This document shows positions 35,069 to 46,958 of a DNA stretch of 64,000 nucleotides, piece after piece. The translations under genes and the position numbers were made by a program. This stretch comes from Lactarius indigo (Eukaryota; Basidiomycota; Agaricomycetes; Russulales; Russulaceae), in assembly GCA_025766275.1 (NCBI GenBank), contig JAFKAC010000178.1, forward strand, positions 22,019 through 86,018. The letters are read 5' to 3'. The first letter of the stretch is position 1, and each line of letters begins with the position of its first letter. Under the pieces are notes generated by a model. It was not told where the DNA came from, searched no databases, and worked only from the letters and a program-made list of their open reading frames with translations.

Positions 35069-36220
35069 GTGAGCCATCTCTTTGAATGTTCATGGCAAAT
35101 GCGAAGTGATCTCTGCATAGATTTTACGAGTGTAGGAAGTTTGAAATGGCGCTGCAATATTTGCATAGGTCGCTGCGGCGGCAGAGGTCCCACCATGACC
35201 CGCAAGCAAGCGATGTTCCACGAAGTTTCGAAGGGCCACTCCTCAAAGGTGGCGGCGACCTTCTTCAGTAATCCTGAAAGTGAGCCGTCTCTGAATGTTC
35301 ATGGGAAAGGCGAAATGATCTCTGCATAGTTTTTAGGTTGTCTATGGATAAAGGGAACTTGAAATGGCACTGCCAGATTTGCGAAAGGGGCAGCGCTATG
35401 TCCGTCAATAAAGCGGTGGCCCACGAAGTTCATTTTCATGGCGGGGGGAACGGTAACACCACTAGTATGTATCGAGAAGGGACGGTATTCGAGCGCGACG
35501 ATGACAACTATGACGACAACGACAACGACAAAAACAACAATGACGAGGACAACGATGATGACAATGACCACGCTGCCTCGTGTAATGGGAAGGAAGTCGA
35601 CAAATTACTTTCGAGTCAGTGGTGGGCGGACTTGTCTGCTAGAAATGTTAGCTCGAGGCGTGAGGCGCCGGAGGGAGAGGATGTGAAGTTTCTATGAGGT
35701 TTGTTGTGTACCTATTCTTACGAGGTATGGACGCTCGGAATGAATAGATAGTCAATAAAGTGGTAAAGATCGGATGTGTGCGCAGACAGTGTCTGCACGA
35801 TAAGACAAATACTCAGCGTTTGCGCACACTATCTAGGCAAAAGCTGAGGTACTACTTGGGGAACGTAAAGACTTATATAACTGTAGAGAATATAACTGTA
35901 TAGCTGGAAGTTTTATGCTCAGCTTCCGCTGAGCGACAGTATAGTGAATTCGCGGCCGAGTACGACCGGGAGGGGATCCGGGACATGCGATCCGGCATCC
36001 GAACACGAAAGAATAACAGACCGAAATTGTAAGTAATAAGGACTTGGGCTGGTTTGCACGCAGTCCTCGTGGGCACGAAGGAAACAATCGATAAAGCACA
36101 TCAATAGACTTACTTCAACACCTGTGCACCTGCAGTTTCTAATCGTCATTCAAGATATCTACAGACCAGAAAATCCAAAATTTTCAGAAGGTGATTCGTG
36201 ATCTCCATGGGCAGTGACGT
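35069..36220 (+). pseudogene. Zinc-finger gene copy 2, degraded
   Basis: Pieces of the zinc-finger protein can be read in different frames. One is LKWRCNICIGRCGGRG with MTRKQAMFHEVSKGH (35140-35245), giving a stretched finger with too long a loop. Another is LKWHCQICERGSAMS with KAVAHEVHFH (35360-35435), followed by an Asp/Asn tract and SSQWWADLSARNVSS. The C-terminal match (tctacagaccagaaaatcc at 36157 on) lies after the 390-base insertion. Stops and frame changes separate the pieces: the region coding for ERMRSFYE in copy 1 is out of frame and ends in TGA at 35695-35697. Confidence 0.65.
35496..35568 (+). repeat. GAC/AAC low-complexity tract (copy 2)
   Basis: Imperfect trinucleotide repeats of gac, aac and gat code for an Asp/Asn run in the plus frame. 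The matching tract in copy 3 is purer, and copy 1 has only a short DDGDED. The tract therefore expanded after duplication, or shrank in copy 1. Confidence 0.75.
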
Positions 36221-36586
36221 TGGCTACCGAGGGTATATGATTTCGAGCACGGTATTGGATCGTTGTCACATCTGTAATATTATCGCAGATGCAAACAGCT
36301 GCTAGTATCTAACATGCATAATAATCAGTGATTGCCTCGATGACTTGAGAGTTCGCGCGGGATCTTGGCCAGCTTGTACGTATTGTCACCGGTATAGCGC
36401 CGCCGCAGTTGCGCAGCATACCCATTTGGGCACCATATAACGCTCAGGCTCTTGGGTTCTGCTATCGATCTTCTACGAGATACCTTTTCTCCCCCAACAA
36501 CACACCTACTCACATAGCACGATTCTTGAAGGCGTATCAACGCACATGAAGTATGCCGCGAGCAAGGGATCCCATATACCGCGAAC

Positions 36587-37620
36587 GTGAGCCATCTCTC
36601 CGAATGTTCATGGCAAAAGCAAAGTGATCTCTGCATAGATTTCAAGACTGTAGTAATTTCGGAATGGCGCTGCAACATTTGTACAGGTCGCGCCGGCCGG
36701 CGCACTAGAACCCGCCAGAAGGCGATACACCATTCTAAGAAACACCACCCAAATGTGGGAGCCACGCACCTCGAAAGTGGGCCATCTTTCTGAGTTCTCA
36801 TGGAAAGAGCGAAGTAATCTCTGCATAGATTTCACGGCTGTAGAATTTTCGAAATGGCGTTGCAACATTTGCGTAGGTAGCCGCGGCGGCAAAGGTCGCA
36901 CCATGACCCGCAAGCAAGCGATGTTCCACGAAGTTACGAAGGGCCACTCCTCAAAGGTGGCGGCGACCTTCTTCAGAAATCCTGGAAGTGAGCCGTCTCC
37001 CTGAATGTTCATAAAAGGGCGAAGTAATCTCTGCATAGTTTTTAGGTTGTCTATGGATAAAGGGAACTTGAAATGGCACTGCCAGATTTGCAAAGGGGGC
37101 GGCGCTATGACTGTCAATAAAGCGGTGGCCCACGAAGTTCAGTGTCATGGCGGAGGGAACGGTGACACCACTAGTATACATCGGGAAAGGACAGTGTTCG
37201 AGCGCAACGATGACGACGTTGACAACGACGATGACGACGATGACGACGACGACGACGACGACAGCCATGCTGACAGCGACAACGCCGCCTCGTATGGGAA
37301 GGAAGTCGACAAACTGCTTTCGAGTCGATGGTGGGCGGACTTGTCTGTTGGGAATGTCGCCTCTTGGGATGAAGGGCTAGAGACTACAGAGCGGGACTCA
37401 GAAGCCGGGGCCGGGTCTTTACATGGACTATTGGGCGATCGAAGCGAGGCGGACGGCAACACCACTAGCGTACATCAAGAAGGGACAAGTCGTTGATGCG
37501 GGTCGCAGGGAGAGGACGTTGTTTCTATGAGGTTTGTCGTGCACCTGTGTACCTGCAGTTTCTAATCGTCATTCAAGAGGCCTACAGACCAGAACATTGA
37601 GGAGGTGATTCGCGAGCAGT
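36587..37620 (+). pseudogene. Zinc-finger gene copy 3, degraded, three finger remnants
   Basis: Three successive finger remnants are seen: EWRCNICTGRAG (36660-36700), KWRCNICVGSRGGKG with AMFHEVTKGH (36855-36950), and KWHCQICKGGGAMT with KAVAHEVQCHG (37070-37150). After them come an Asp tract and SRWWADLSVGNVASWDEGLE. The copy thus has an extra internal finger duplication (36587-36780 and 36781-37004 resemble each other, including the CSW/FSWKERSNLCIDF lead-in). Frames do not join and the C-terminal block near 37571 is shortened (acagaccagaacattgagg), so it is probably not functional, though a shorter two-finger protein cannot be excluded. Confidence 0.6.
37207..37264 (+). repeat. GAC/GAT trinucleotide tract (copy 3)
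   Basis: A near-pure gac/gat run coding for about 17 Asp with two interruptions. The 3' part, 37240-37262, is a perfect gac microsatellite and likely to vary in length between strains. Confidence 0.8.
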
Positions 37621-37843
37621 GGTATCGAGTCTTTGTCATAGCTGTACAGTATCGCTGGCATCCAACGTGACAGAATTTACTCAGCCTGAGCACAGCCTAA
37701 CTGCGCAAGCTCGACCGGGCTTACCGAGAACACAGCCCTGGTCCACGTGATGTTAGGCTGTCAATGCTGACCCTGATAATCCTCGCTTAAAAGGCGCCCC
37801 GCATCCCCACCACCTTACCCACACATCCTTCTCATTACCCGTC

Positions 37844-38668
37844 ATGAGTGCAGAACAACTTCCTCTACCCTACGGCTGGGTTCAAGAGTTTGACCCAAAC
37901 GCAAATCACCCCTTTTGGGTCTGTTGCATATCTCTCCCATCTCATTGCTACTTCGATTACTGACGTACCATCTCAAGGTGGATACCAAAGCTGACCCACC
38001 TCGTGCGATCTGGACACACCCGTATGAAGACGAGCAATACATCCGTGAGCACCCAGAGGTCAAGGAGAAAGTCGGCAGCCTTGCTCAGCAGCAAGACTCA
38101 AAGAACCCCAGCGGCTCTAAGCCTGCTCGTCGCCATTCCTTCAACGGACAAGATAGCACCAGCATGGTATCAGATGAACACCCAACGTCGCCAGATGCTT
38201 CCAAGAAAGGGAAGGAAAAGCGAGGCTTCTTTGGCAAACTCAAAGATAAGGCGATCGGCACCAAAGAAGAACGGGAGGCATATAAGAAGGAGCAGGCTAG
38301 AGTGCGTCTACTCGACGCGGCGTCGTTGTATAAGTTTCTGACGGATCAATCACGATTAGATCGAGGACGAGAGACGTCGGCAGCATGCAGAGATGATTCG
38401 CGTACAGCGAGCGCGGTATGCACAGGAGCAAGCTCATTTCGCGCAACAACAAGCTATGTATAACCAAGGCCAATACCCAGCAGGGCCTTATCAGCAACGT
38501 TATGGGCCACCCCCGGGGAACCCGTACGGGGGATATGGTCCAGGGTATGGTACCGGTTACGGTTATGGCTACCCCCCACCACGCCAGGGTCGTTCTTCCA
38601 ATGCAGTGCCCATCCTGGGTGCGCTTGCTGGTGGTTTATTGCTAGGTGACTTACTAGGTGGCTTTTGA
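37844..38668 (+). CDS. WW-domain protein with Gly/Tyr-rich tail
   Basis: Three exons, 37844-37918, 37978-38301 and 38360-38668, make 235 residues. The N-terminus is a WW domain: LPYGWVQEFDPNANHPFWVD then AIWTHPYED, with both signature tryptophans. An intron falls just after FW. WW domains bind proline-rich partners. A basic middle (KKGKEKRGFFGKLKDKAIG) and a coiled segment (EREAYKKEQAR, RRRQHAEMIR) follow. The tail is Gln/Pro/Gly/Tyr-rich (GNPYGGYGPGYGTGYGYG) and ends in a short hydrophobic segment, LGALAGGLLLGDLLGGF. That end is a pattern I associate with fungal WW/lipid-linked proteins, but I cannot name the function. A broken duplicate of its middle exon lies at 45205-45545. Confidence 0.85.
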
Positions 38669-38897
38669 ATGTTCCCGTTTTCTCCATTTCGTATCTGGGA
38701 TAGACTTTTACTGGATATCTGAATCATACCACTGTAATTGTACTTCTGTGTATACCGAATGCTTTATGTGTCTGGAATGATGCGGGGTCTTTGAGGAGCA
38801 AGCTAACAAAAATTGTGTTTGAGTGGAAGCCGCGGCTACCCACTGTTGACCGAGACTTGACGATCTCAAGGCAGGTTCGACAACCGGTGTCCATTCA

Positions 38898-41800
38898 ATG
38901 GCAAGGGTTGCGCTCCCTCTTCCCCCTTCGCTCGGCCCTCACATATGTATTATTTCATCCCCGGACCTAGCTGATCTTCTTTCTTCGTTGTCGCTACCCC
39001 CACTACCTCAAATTCTCCAATCGTTTTCTCCTCTCCCGCAAGGTAAGGTTCACTTCCTTTCGAAGTATCACCTCTGTCGACTCGTACGCGCTAGTCACAA
39101 CTAGGACAACATCATTGGCACCAGTGCCCCTCACTGCCTTCGCTCTGCGCTTTTCCGACTTGGCGGAAATCGAAGAGGGATGCCGTGAGGACGAGGAGGA
39201 GCGTGCGGGTAGAACAATAGACTGGATCAGTGCACGCATATCAAGTAGGTGCGCCAAATGGATAGAAGACTGGGAACGTATACAGGCCGCTGCGACCGAG
39301 AATGATAAGGCCTACAAATCGAGGACCCCCTGGTGGAACGAGGTCCGCCAATGCGTGGAAGGGGACCATATTCCCTCAAAGTTTGAAGGATGGAACCACC
39401 CAGTTGCGAGTGTGTGCATCTCCCCCTTCTAACTCCTGGTCATACGTTGAGAGAATTCAACCCGTCGCAGTTGTATACGCAGTTTCTACAATGCTATCGA
39501 ATCCGCTTCAGACCTTAGCGCAGCTCCATGCCCGCCCATTACAGTTCCCTCCTTGGGTAGACACCACGCACCTGAGGTACTCGCTCATTATCCATCCGGA
39601 GAATTCTCCGTTAACAAACGAAGAGTGCGTGGACTTTCTGGTCTGTCTTTGTCTGCTCACATCCTCCGTGAAGAGCCACTGCGCTTTTCAATGCCGTCAA
39701 AAAGCAGTATGGGTTACATAGCTACCTGCTTCCACTCGCGCTTCTTTCCCCGCCACCACCACCTGTCCCTGTCCCGATCCCGCCTCTGCGGCTGCCACCA
39801 ACACTCCAATCAGTACTTCACACCCCTGATCCTTCTTCTGCGACGCTCGAGTCTGTTTCCGGTGCTAGGGCCGCGCGCGATGTAAACGGTCTTCGGCTGA
39901 ACGACCGGGACATCCAGCAAATCGCAAAATTTGTTCGGGAGTTCGTTTCAATGTGCCTCGTGCCTTGGATGGAAAAGTGTGTCGCAGATTGGAATGAAAA
40001 CGTGAAGTTGTCTACTTCTCATTTAACAGTCCATGCGTTGATCCCACGTCACTTTTAGTTTACTTCCACGCGGCGTCTACCTTCCCGTCTTTTTTCTTCG
40101 ACTCGTCGCCTCTTTGGCTCTGGGACAGCGTCGCCAGCTCCCACGCAATCCTCTCATTCGCCCACTTCCACGGGGTCATTTTCTTCAATCACAGGGGTCT
40201 TTCCTGGTGGGGAACCTCCGAGCCAGCAGAGAAGGCTGGCAGAATTTGCCACTATTTTAGGTGATCTGAAGCTGGCAACTAACGTATGGGAAGTGCTGAG
40301 GAAAGACGGGAAGAGTGGCTCGGTAGGACTTATTGATGTATGCGAGAAAGATAGAGTCGCTCAGCTATCTTATTTAAAGGAAGTACTCCCCCTACTCCTT
40401 TCTCCGTCGCCCGCGGTCACCTTCCATGTCTCTCATGCGCTTTCAACGATCACATCGTCTGGTACAGAAGCCTCGGCTCAATTACGTGCGCTCACATATG
40501 CCGTACGCTGGGAGGCTGGTCCCGATTTCCTCACAAGTCCTTCAGAAGGGGACAGGTGGCTCGTTTGGGCAGCCTCTTCAGTGCGTGGAATAGCATTACA
40601 AAGCAGAATTTTCAGAGTACTGACGGACGATTGTCGAAGGGTGAAGAGCCACCGTCTGCTCTTCTACTTGCGCAAGCTGCACATCTTAGCGTACGAAGGC
40701 ACGCCCTCAGACGAGCCGCGCTTTGGTACCTCTTCGCCGCAAATCGGCTCGAGAAATCCGGGGTCGTGCGTCTGAATCTTCACACCTTTACATATTACTA
40801 AGGGTGCCGATTAGAAACCTCTCACCGTGTACTTTCTACGCAAAGCGCGGGAACTCTATAAGACTTCTCCAGAGAAGGGTTTGTCGCCCTCGTTTTGGGA
40901 CGCTGAGGGGATCGAAACTCAAGCATCGACCCGGTTTGACGGAATTTTACCTGGTTTGGAACATGCGTTGGGTGCTTGGACATGCCTTTGGTAACGTGCA
41001 ATTGACTGACGCTTTGCTATCGAGGGCGCCTGCATTACACGACTGGAGAGGTCCGGCGCGCTGTCCAATTATTCTTGTCGCTTTTGAGGCCGTCTTCCGG
41101 TCCCACATCTCCGCCAGAAGACCCATCGGAAGCGCCGAAAGATATCGTCATGGATAACATCTTCTTAGAAGATTTCCGGCTTGCATTTCAGGTGACCAAA
41201 CTTTGCTCATTCCTACGTCTACCGACTGACTTGGTGGGGCAGCATTTGAAAGACACGTCTGGTCCAGAGTTTCATACCACGGATTTGACGCTTCCAGCCA
41301 TGTTCTTCGATCCTCGGCTCACGAGAGTCCGATTACCCGGGGATGCAGTATGTGGTGATCCGGTAGCGTGGCAGTCGCGGGAAGACACTTGGACGGCATT
41401 TTGGAAGACAAGAGGCAGAGAGACGCTTCACCGCCCAGGGAAGGCAAGCATTAACAGTGAGTCAATAACGCATGACCAACACCAAACACTGCTGAGAACT
41501 AAGTAGAGGCGTTCTGGGTGGACCTTGTTGTTCACAACCCATTCGACTCGGAAGTCAATTTATCAGACTTGACCATTGTTGTAGCAGGTCCTCCTGACAG
41601 CCTTGACTGGACCCCAGATCTTGTTGAGATTGAGGTATTGGATGAAATCGTCTTGGACCCAAGGGAAACCCGCACCGTGAGTACCGTTGGTTTATTCGAC
41701 AACGTGCACACGTGTAATCTTCCCGATCAAAGATTCCGTTGTCAGTACTGGCAAAACGACCAATGACCCTGCAAATTACCTACGTCTCATACTCCTTCCT

Positions 41801-43824
41801 TTCTCTTCTCCCTGCGAAAGAGTCTCTAGTAACGCGAGGTCGAAGACTTCAAGACACCCCCTTCCAAAGGCAAAATAAGGTGTACGCACCTGATGTTGTC
41901 GTTAAAGTTGAGGTCGAAGATGCTACTCAGCACCTCTCGGCCCAGTTCTTCGATGATAACCGATTAGTACTTTATCACGGGGAGCGCAAGCAAATGCGCA
42001 TCTGGTTGTCGAATGTCGGAACTCAGGCGATAGGCGATATTTGGTTAGTCGGTGGACAAGAGGATGAATTTTGGGTGGAAGAATCTGGGGATCAAGGAGC
42101 TGGTGCGCGCTACGCCTCGCCATTCTCTCCGCTATGATGCTTAACGGTTCACAGCCGAAGTCTCGGCGCTTGCTTCAGAGACCTTTATTTCCGACAATTC
42201 TCTGCTACCCCGAACACCTTATAGAATACCGCTCCCTCCCACTGAAAATCCACCACTTCCTCCGGGTGCCAACTTCGAAGTCCCATTTGTGCTCCACGCA
42301 AACAAACTAGGAGAGCAGGAGCTCTGTCTATTATTTACTTTTCGGGAGGTACGCGGTTCCCTTCTAGTTACCACCGATGCTCGCAATTCAACGCCAAACT
42401 TTAGGGAGAAGGCCTTTCATTTCACTGTGTTCGATTGGCACGATCTTTCGAAGTTCGGCCCCTACTCTCTGCAACACTGACATTTGGGCCTGGACAAAGA
42501 TTGGAAAACCTCTTCACTTCGCGTTTAGAGGTCCGGAATACCTCCCCTTCGACGTCGGTTACTGTGTCCCAGGTGGTAACGCTGAGTCCGACGTGGTCGT
42601 GCAGTCCGCTCACCAGCCTTAACCGGTGAGTCATGTGCAAGACCGATTAACATCGCTGAGCGGTACCCAGTGAGAGTCTCCTTCCAAGCCAGAGCTCTCA
42701 GCTGCCTATTGGTCTGAACCCGCGCAAGGGCAAGCACGATTTCGACGATACCTTCAAGTTTGTGGTAGGCAAGCTCACCCATATCCTCAAGGGGGAGCCA
42801 GTAGATGAATCTCTACCCCCGCCAATAACTATATTATGCAATCATATAAACGAGGTCTGCGAGTTGACAGTGCGCGTTGCATACAAGGCTGATGGGTATG
42901 CCAAGACCCCTAGTTCTTCAATCCAGGCACGTTCGGTGATGTCTTTCCTTCATCAAGGTCGCCGCAACATTATTACACGGCAGTTGGCGGCTCAGCATCT
43001 CTACATCGCCCCTGCAATTCATCCCCACATCTTTCCCTTATATCATCCGCACTCACTGGATATTGTTTTATTCTGGAACGTTCCTTCCGATGGGCGGTCA
43101 GGGCATATTCTCATATCGGGGGCCATCCTAGGAGCGGAGCACGGTGCCCTCAACGCCGTCATTCAAGAGGCCGAGGAAATGAAGGTAAAGCGCATCATGT
43201 ATGCAGAGACGCAGCGAGAACGATCGAGCGTGCTCGAGGCAATTCGGGCGAGCGAATGGAATGCCGAGATGAACCCCGTCTCGTTGGTGACAATAGAGCC
43301 TGACGTTGTCAGACACAACTTCTCCGAGTTGTCCGTGCCAACCGTTCATCTACTCTGTGACTTTTCCACGTTCACCTCACCTTAATTAACAGGTCGTGCC
43401 ACATCCCCGTGACCATGATGTTGAGAAATTTCTCCATGACTCATCCATCCAGGTACACTCTCAAGCTGGCATCGAATGTGATACCCGATGGTCCGTCAGG
43501 TCTCGAGTGCGCCTTCTTTCTCTTATTCATCCCGGTGGCTGCAGCTTGACGAATGACTTATCACTGCTTTCCAGAGGCTTGGCACCGCCTTCTTGGATTG
43601 GACGCCTCACGTTTCACGGGACACTAGAGCCGATGCAGCATACCGCCCTCAAGCTGACTTTGCTTGCCACAGGCCCGGACACGTATACTCTAGATGGCTG
43701 GCAACTAGAGGTTGAGGTTGGCCAGAGGACTGGCCAGGGTTGGCAGACGATTTATCGTTACTTAGAGAAGCCTTCCAGAGATCACCGGGCTTGTGTCACT
43801 GTGGTAGCTGTGACACCACCATGA
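38898..43824 (+). CDS. TRS85: TRAPPC8/Trs85, TRAPP III subunit
   Basis: This is a large multi-exon gene encoding the TRAPP III-specific subunit that directs the Rab1/Ypt1 exchange complex to autophagy and Golgi membranes. Resemblance to human TRAPPC8 is seen along the length: LPPLPQILQSFSP near the N-terminus, RTPWWNEVRQ, WVDTTHLRYSLIIHPENSP, NDRDIQQIAKFVREFV, SRLFSSTRRLFGSG, SALLLAQAAHLSVR, FWVDLVVHNPFDSEVNLSDL and AQFFDDNRLVLYHGERKQM, then C-terminal beta-sandwich repeats ending VTVVAVTPP. Many introns occur; for example GAAAAC/gtgaag...ttttag joins NEN to FTSTRRL near 40006-40058. I did not resolve every intron (40550-40610 and 42430-42650 are unclear), but no lesion is evident. Confidence 0.88.
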
Positions 43825-45204
43825 TAATACTTGTTCACATACATGCGTTCTCCGGGCTGCCGCAGAGATTCGTGCACGCGTAACACATGTGCTCGTCTCC
43901 GCCCACAAAAATGGCGGGGCGTATGTGGAAAAAAGCACCTGACCTTTTGGGCCTTTTTATCTTGACCACCGTGACATCTACATGCAGCTCTCTCCACTTT
44001 TTTTTTTTTCAAGCTGACGGCCGGAAAATGCTCGCACAGAAATATAAAAGGGGCTCGCACGCCTCGTGCGCGTTCGTTCACTGGCAACTGGTGATCTACA
44101 AATGCAGGCTCTTTTATGATCTTGCTAACGACCTGATGAAAAGAAGAAAAAAACCACCGGGACCGATGCGTCGATCCACGTCCCCGAGTCCACAGGCCAC
44201 CATACACCAGAAAACGGGTGCATGGAGAACGAATGGAGCGAGCACACCAGATACGGAAGAGGCTTAGGAAGAGGGGCCCCCGAGAAGAAACCGGGCTGAA
44301 CCCCCCCAAAGAGCTTTCACTGAGGAGAATACGGTAACACCTCAGGTCGTTTGGTCAGTGAGACCCAGCCAAGCAATGCCATAAACGTTCAAATCGCGAG
44401 ATATAAATCCAAGAACTTGAAAATTCGTTCTGGAAAGTGTCCCTGGAAGGGCTTGCTGCTGAGGGTTGCCACTGACTCGAGTCTATGGTGTAAGGACTAC
44501 GTCATGGCTACTGTAGGCTCACAACGATAGATATTTGACTGTCGACTACTCAATATACTCAATTACTAAGCTCGTTATATATACCGCACTGCACATGTAC
44601 GAAAGTAAACATCTCATTCAGATCTGCGTCTGCGTCCACGTCCGTGCTTCCATCTACGTTTCCGTGTCTCCGTGTTTCTTATCACCATCTCTCTTACTCT
44701 GTACACGCTTCCCTTCGGATCGAAGTCTATTATCGCCACAATAGGAATGTACCGATAAGTTTCAGACCGGGCCAAGACCAGATGGCTCTCGTCTCTGTTT
44801 TGATGTCTGTCCGTATCCCTATATCCATGTGGCAAGCATACGCGCCAAGATACGCGCGCCCACAGAGCGTTGGACACACGTTTGAGTAACGTCTGCCACC
44901 ATTGCCTGCACCCTCTGCCCTCGGGTCCAATGTGACTACTTCCTTGGTTCTCCGTCCTATGGCGCCCATCACTTAGGAATCTCAGATTTCGCTTCCGTGA
45001 CAAAAAATCCATTCAGTGGCTTTTTTGTTACAGAAGCGAAAGTGAAGTCGCTAATTCTTGACGTACATATCCCGCAAGTAAACGGTGAGATGTTCACATG
45101 TCTCAAAACCTTAAGATACTTTTCCTAAACGTTGGTGGCCCCTTCTAATGTGCCTTTGTAGTAAACAAGAGGACAAAAGTGGGTAACATGTACGCAAATT
45201 GATG
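43825..45204. other. Gene-poor region
   Basis: No supported gene in about 1.4 kb. A T-run at 43999-44009 and scattered AT-rich patches are visible. The 119-codon frame that starts ATG at about 43911 reads through simple sequence and has no homologue I recognise. Confidence 0.4.
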
Positions 45205-45545
45205 CCAGAGTTCAGAGAAAGTCGGCAGCATTATCCAGCAAACGAGACTCTCGGGACTCCAGTCTCACTAAGCCTGCTCGTCGTCATTCCCTCAACGGAC
45301 ACGATAGCACCAGCATGGTACCGGATAGACCCCTAGTCGTTGCCTGATTCTTCCAAGAAAGGGGTGTAAGAGCCTGCCTAAGTTGGTCGAGGGTGAGGGG
45401 TGTTACGGTTTGGTATGCATAAATACAGCGCGTACATATACTCGAGTAGTACACACTATTATAATTGACCCCGGCATCTAGACCCTCACAAGGGGAGAGA
45501 AAGCGAGACCTCATTGGCAAGCTCAAAGATAAGGCGATTGAGGCA
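45205..45545 (+). pseudogene. Broken duplicate of the WW-gene middle exon
   Basis: DNA here is a diverged copy of 38060-38270. Shared words include gagaaagtcggcagc, aagcctgctcgtcg, gatagcaccagcatggta, ttccaagaaaggg and ctcaaagataaggcgat. The WW domain itself and the Gly/Tyr tail are missing. The copy is split by about 126 extra bases (45364-45489), bordered on both sides by AAGGGG (45358-45363 and 45490-45495), as if something had inserted. Stops interrupt the frame (for example gcctga at 45340). Confidence 0.8.
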
Positions 45546-46078
45546 AACACAGAATGTGGTGCCTGTGTCGTTGGATATCCACGGCGGGTGGCTTAGGACA
45601 TAAGGCCATGGGCCACGAAGCAGGTCATATAATGCGTGACGGCGTGTAGCACCTACATTTGCGCGAGTGAAATGCCCCACAAGAGAGTCAGAGAGAAGTG
45701 CAAACGAAATACGCAGCACGGGCCCATCTGAGCTGCAATTGCAGCAGAGTAACCACTGGCAAATGGTGGGATATGGGCGGGTATCGTTGTGTGAACAGCA
45801 GCAGCAGTTGCTCAAGTGTGTGTTCATGGAGTGTGGCTTAGTAAAGTCTACGGAAACCGTGGGTGTGCCGCAACATTCAGTCCTCGGGCCTCACTGGCGG
45901 GTGGTTTCCGCGCGGCGCGAGATGAGCCGACGAAGCGGCTCCATAAATTTGCAAGGCAATGCTTGTGACGGTAAGCATGCTCTATAGAAGGTATCGAAGA
46001 TGCCTCAGGGCGAACACAAGGTTTGTCACCATCACCAAGTGGCTCGTGATTCTGAAAGGATCACACACTGTCTAACTG
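45546..46078. other. Intergenic, no gene seen
   Basis: About 530 bases with scattered weak resemblance to the 3' exon of the WW gene (agcagcacg..., cagcagcagttg) but no firm alignment by eye. Confidence 0.35.
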
Positions 46079-46810
46079 CTAAGACGTATCTGCATGGGTG
46101 TCAGGAAATCCATTCGTTTGTTAGAATTGGCTAGCATCTTACAGAAGTCATACACCAAACGGGCTTGAATGTGTTCACTTTCTGGTCCGAGGAAGTCGAC
46201 GTGGCGGACGTAGCGCCTTTCATCCCCGACTAGTTCAAATCCCCAAATCTGATCCAGCGAGACGCGATTCAGGACTAAGCGTGGAATTGAGGCAACGGAA
46301 CTGTACCTGCTCCGCAATCCAGGTCTTCCCACTCTTTGGGGTATCACTTTGCGCGTGCGCGTTAATCGCACCATGCTGTTCTGTATCCTGGAGCCATCCT
46401 TTTCGGAGATACTCGTTGTCGAGCTCATCGAGCTTAACCCTTCTGGATTTTCCAACAACTGGTCCAAATAGATGGTCGTTGTGTTCCCTGGGAGTCCAGT
46501 CCAAGGTGCGATTCTCGAACGTCCCAGGGACACCACCCGTGAGCCTCTGGTCGATCTCAATGTGCTCGACATCGTTTTCGTCCTTGTAATGTTTGATATA
46601 GAGAGTTACTGTGGCCAAGGCAATGGCGCTCCGCATCCACCAGCCCACACCTTGAAGGCGTAAGATTTCGTCCGTATCGTCGCTCAGGGTTTTGTTCTGA
46701 ATGACGGAAAAAGAGTCACGATGAAAACGTGGTCATCCAGAAAGAGTGAAACCAACCATAACCCATGTCCCACTTAAATCGAGGGTTGTGAGGTCGGGGG
46801 GCGCGGCCAT
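46079..46810 (-). CDS. Conserved calycin/lipocalin-like fungal protein
   Basis: Four exons, 46810-46757, 46696-46307, 46248-46143 and 46089-46079, make 186 residues. The sequence belongs to a small soluble family common in fungi, with beta-strand pattern and marks DLTTLDLSGTWVMNKTLSDD, ILRLQGVGWWMR, HIEIDQRLTGGVPGT, RTLDWTPREHNDH, FGPVVGKSRRVKLDEL and IWGFELVGDERRYVRHVDF. The fold is probably a lipocalin-like barrel (inference from LSGTW and the strand order); the ligand and role are unknown. The last exon is only 11 bases, ending YTS. Confidence 0.82.
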
Positions 46811-46958
46811 GAGTGATTGTATCTAATGAGCAAGGAGGAAAACTTGGCAACTTCTACCTGTCTTCCCTATTATAAGACTGAAGTACCGAAGGCCTAATTG
46901 GGATGGCACAGCGCCAGGGCCCGGACAAGAGAATAGAGAACCCCAAGACGGGACACAA

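Larger units (their letters stand above)
33365..37680 (+). repeat. Tandem triplication of a zinc-finger gene unit
   Basis: Three diverged copies of one unit follow each other, at about 33365-34552, 34834-36333 and 36334-37680. Shared landmarks are the entry tctcgatgactt (33372 and 36337), the block ctatcgatcttctacg at 33488, 34951 and 36462, the first zinc-finger exon, an Asp-coding tract in copies 2 and 3, and the 3' block tcattcaag...acagaccagaa near 34371, 36150 and 37571. The first copy remains translatable. A 277-base inverted-repeat element separates copies 1 and 2, and copy 2 has about 390 extra bases (35728-36118) absent from the other two. Confidence 0.85.

Noticed and set aside
37670..37770. 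Inverted pair cagcctaac ... gttaggctg
   Set aside because: Only nine bases long, with no flanking duplication or element-like interior, so it is likely chance or a minor hairpin.
43911..44267. Plus-strand frame of 119 codons starting MAGRMWKK
   Set aside because: It reads through a T-run and polar simple sequence with no conserved feature or supporting introns.
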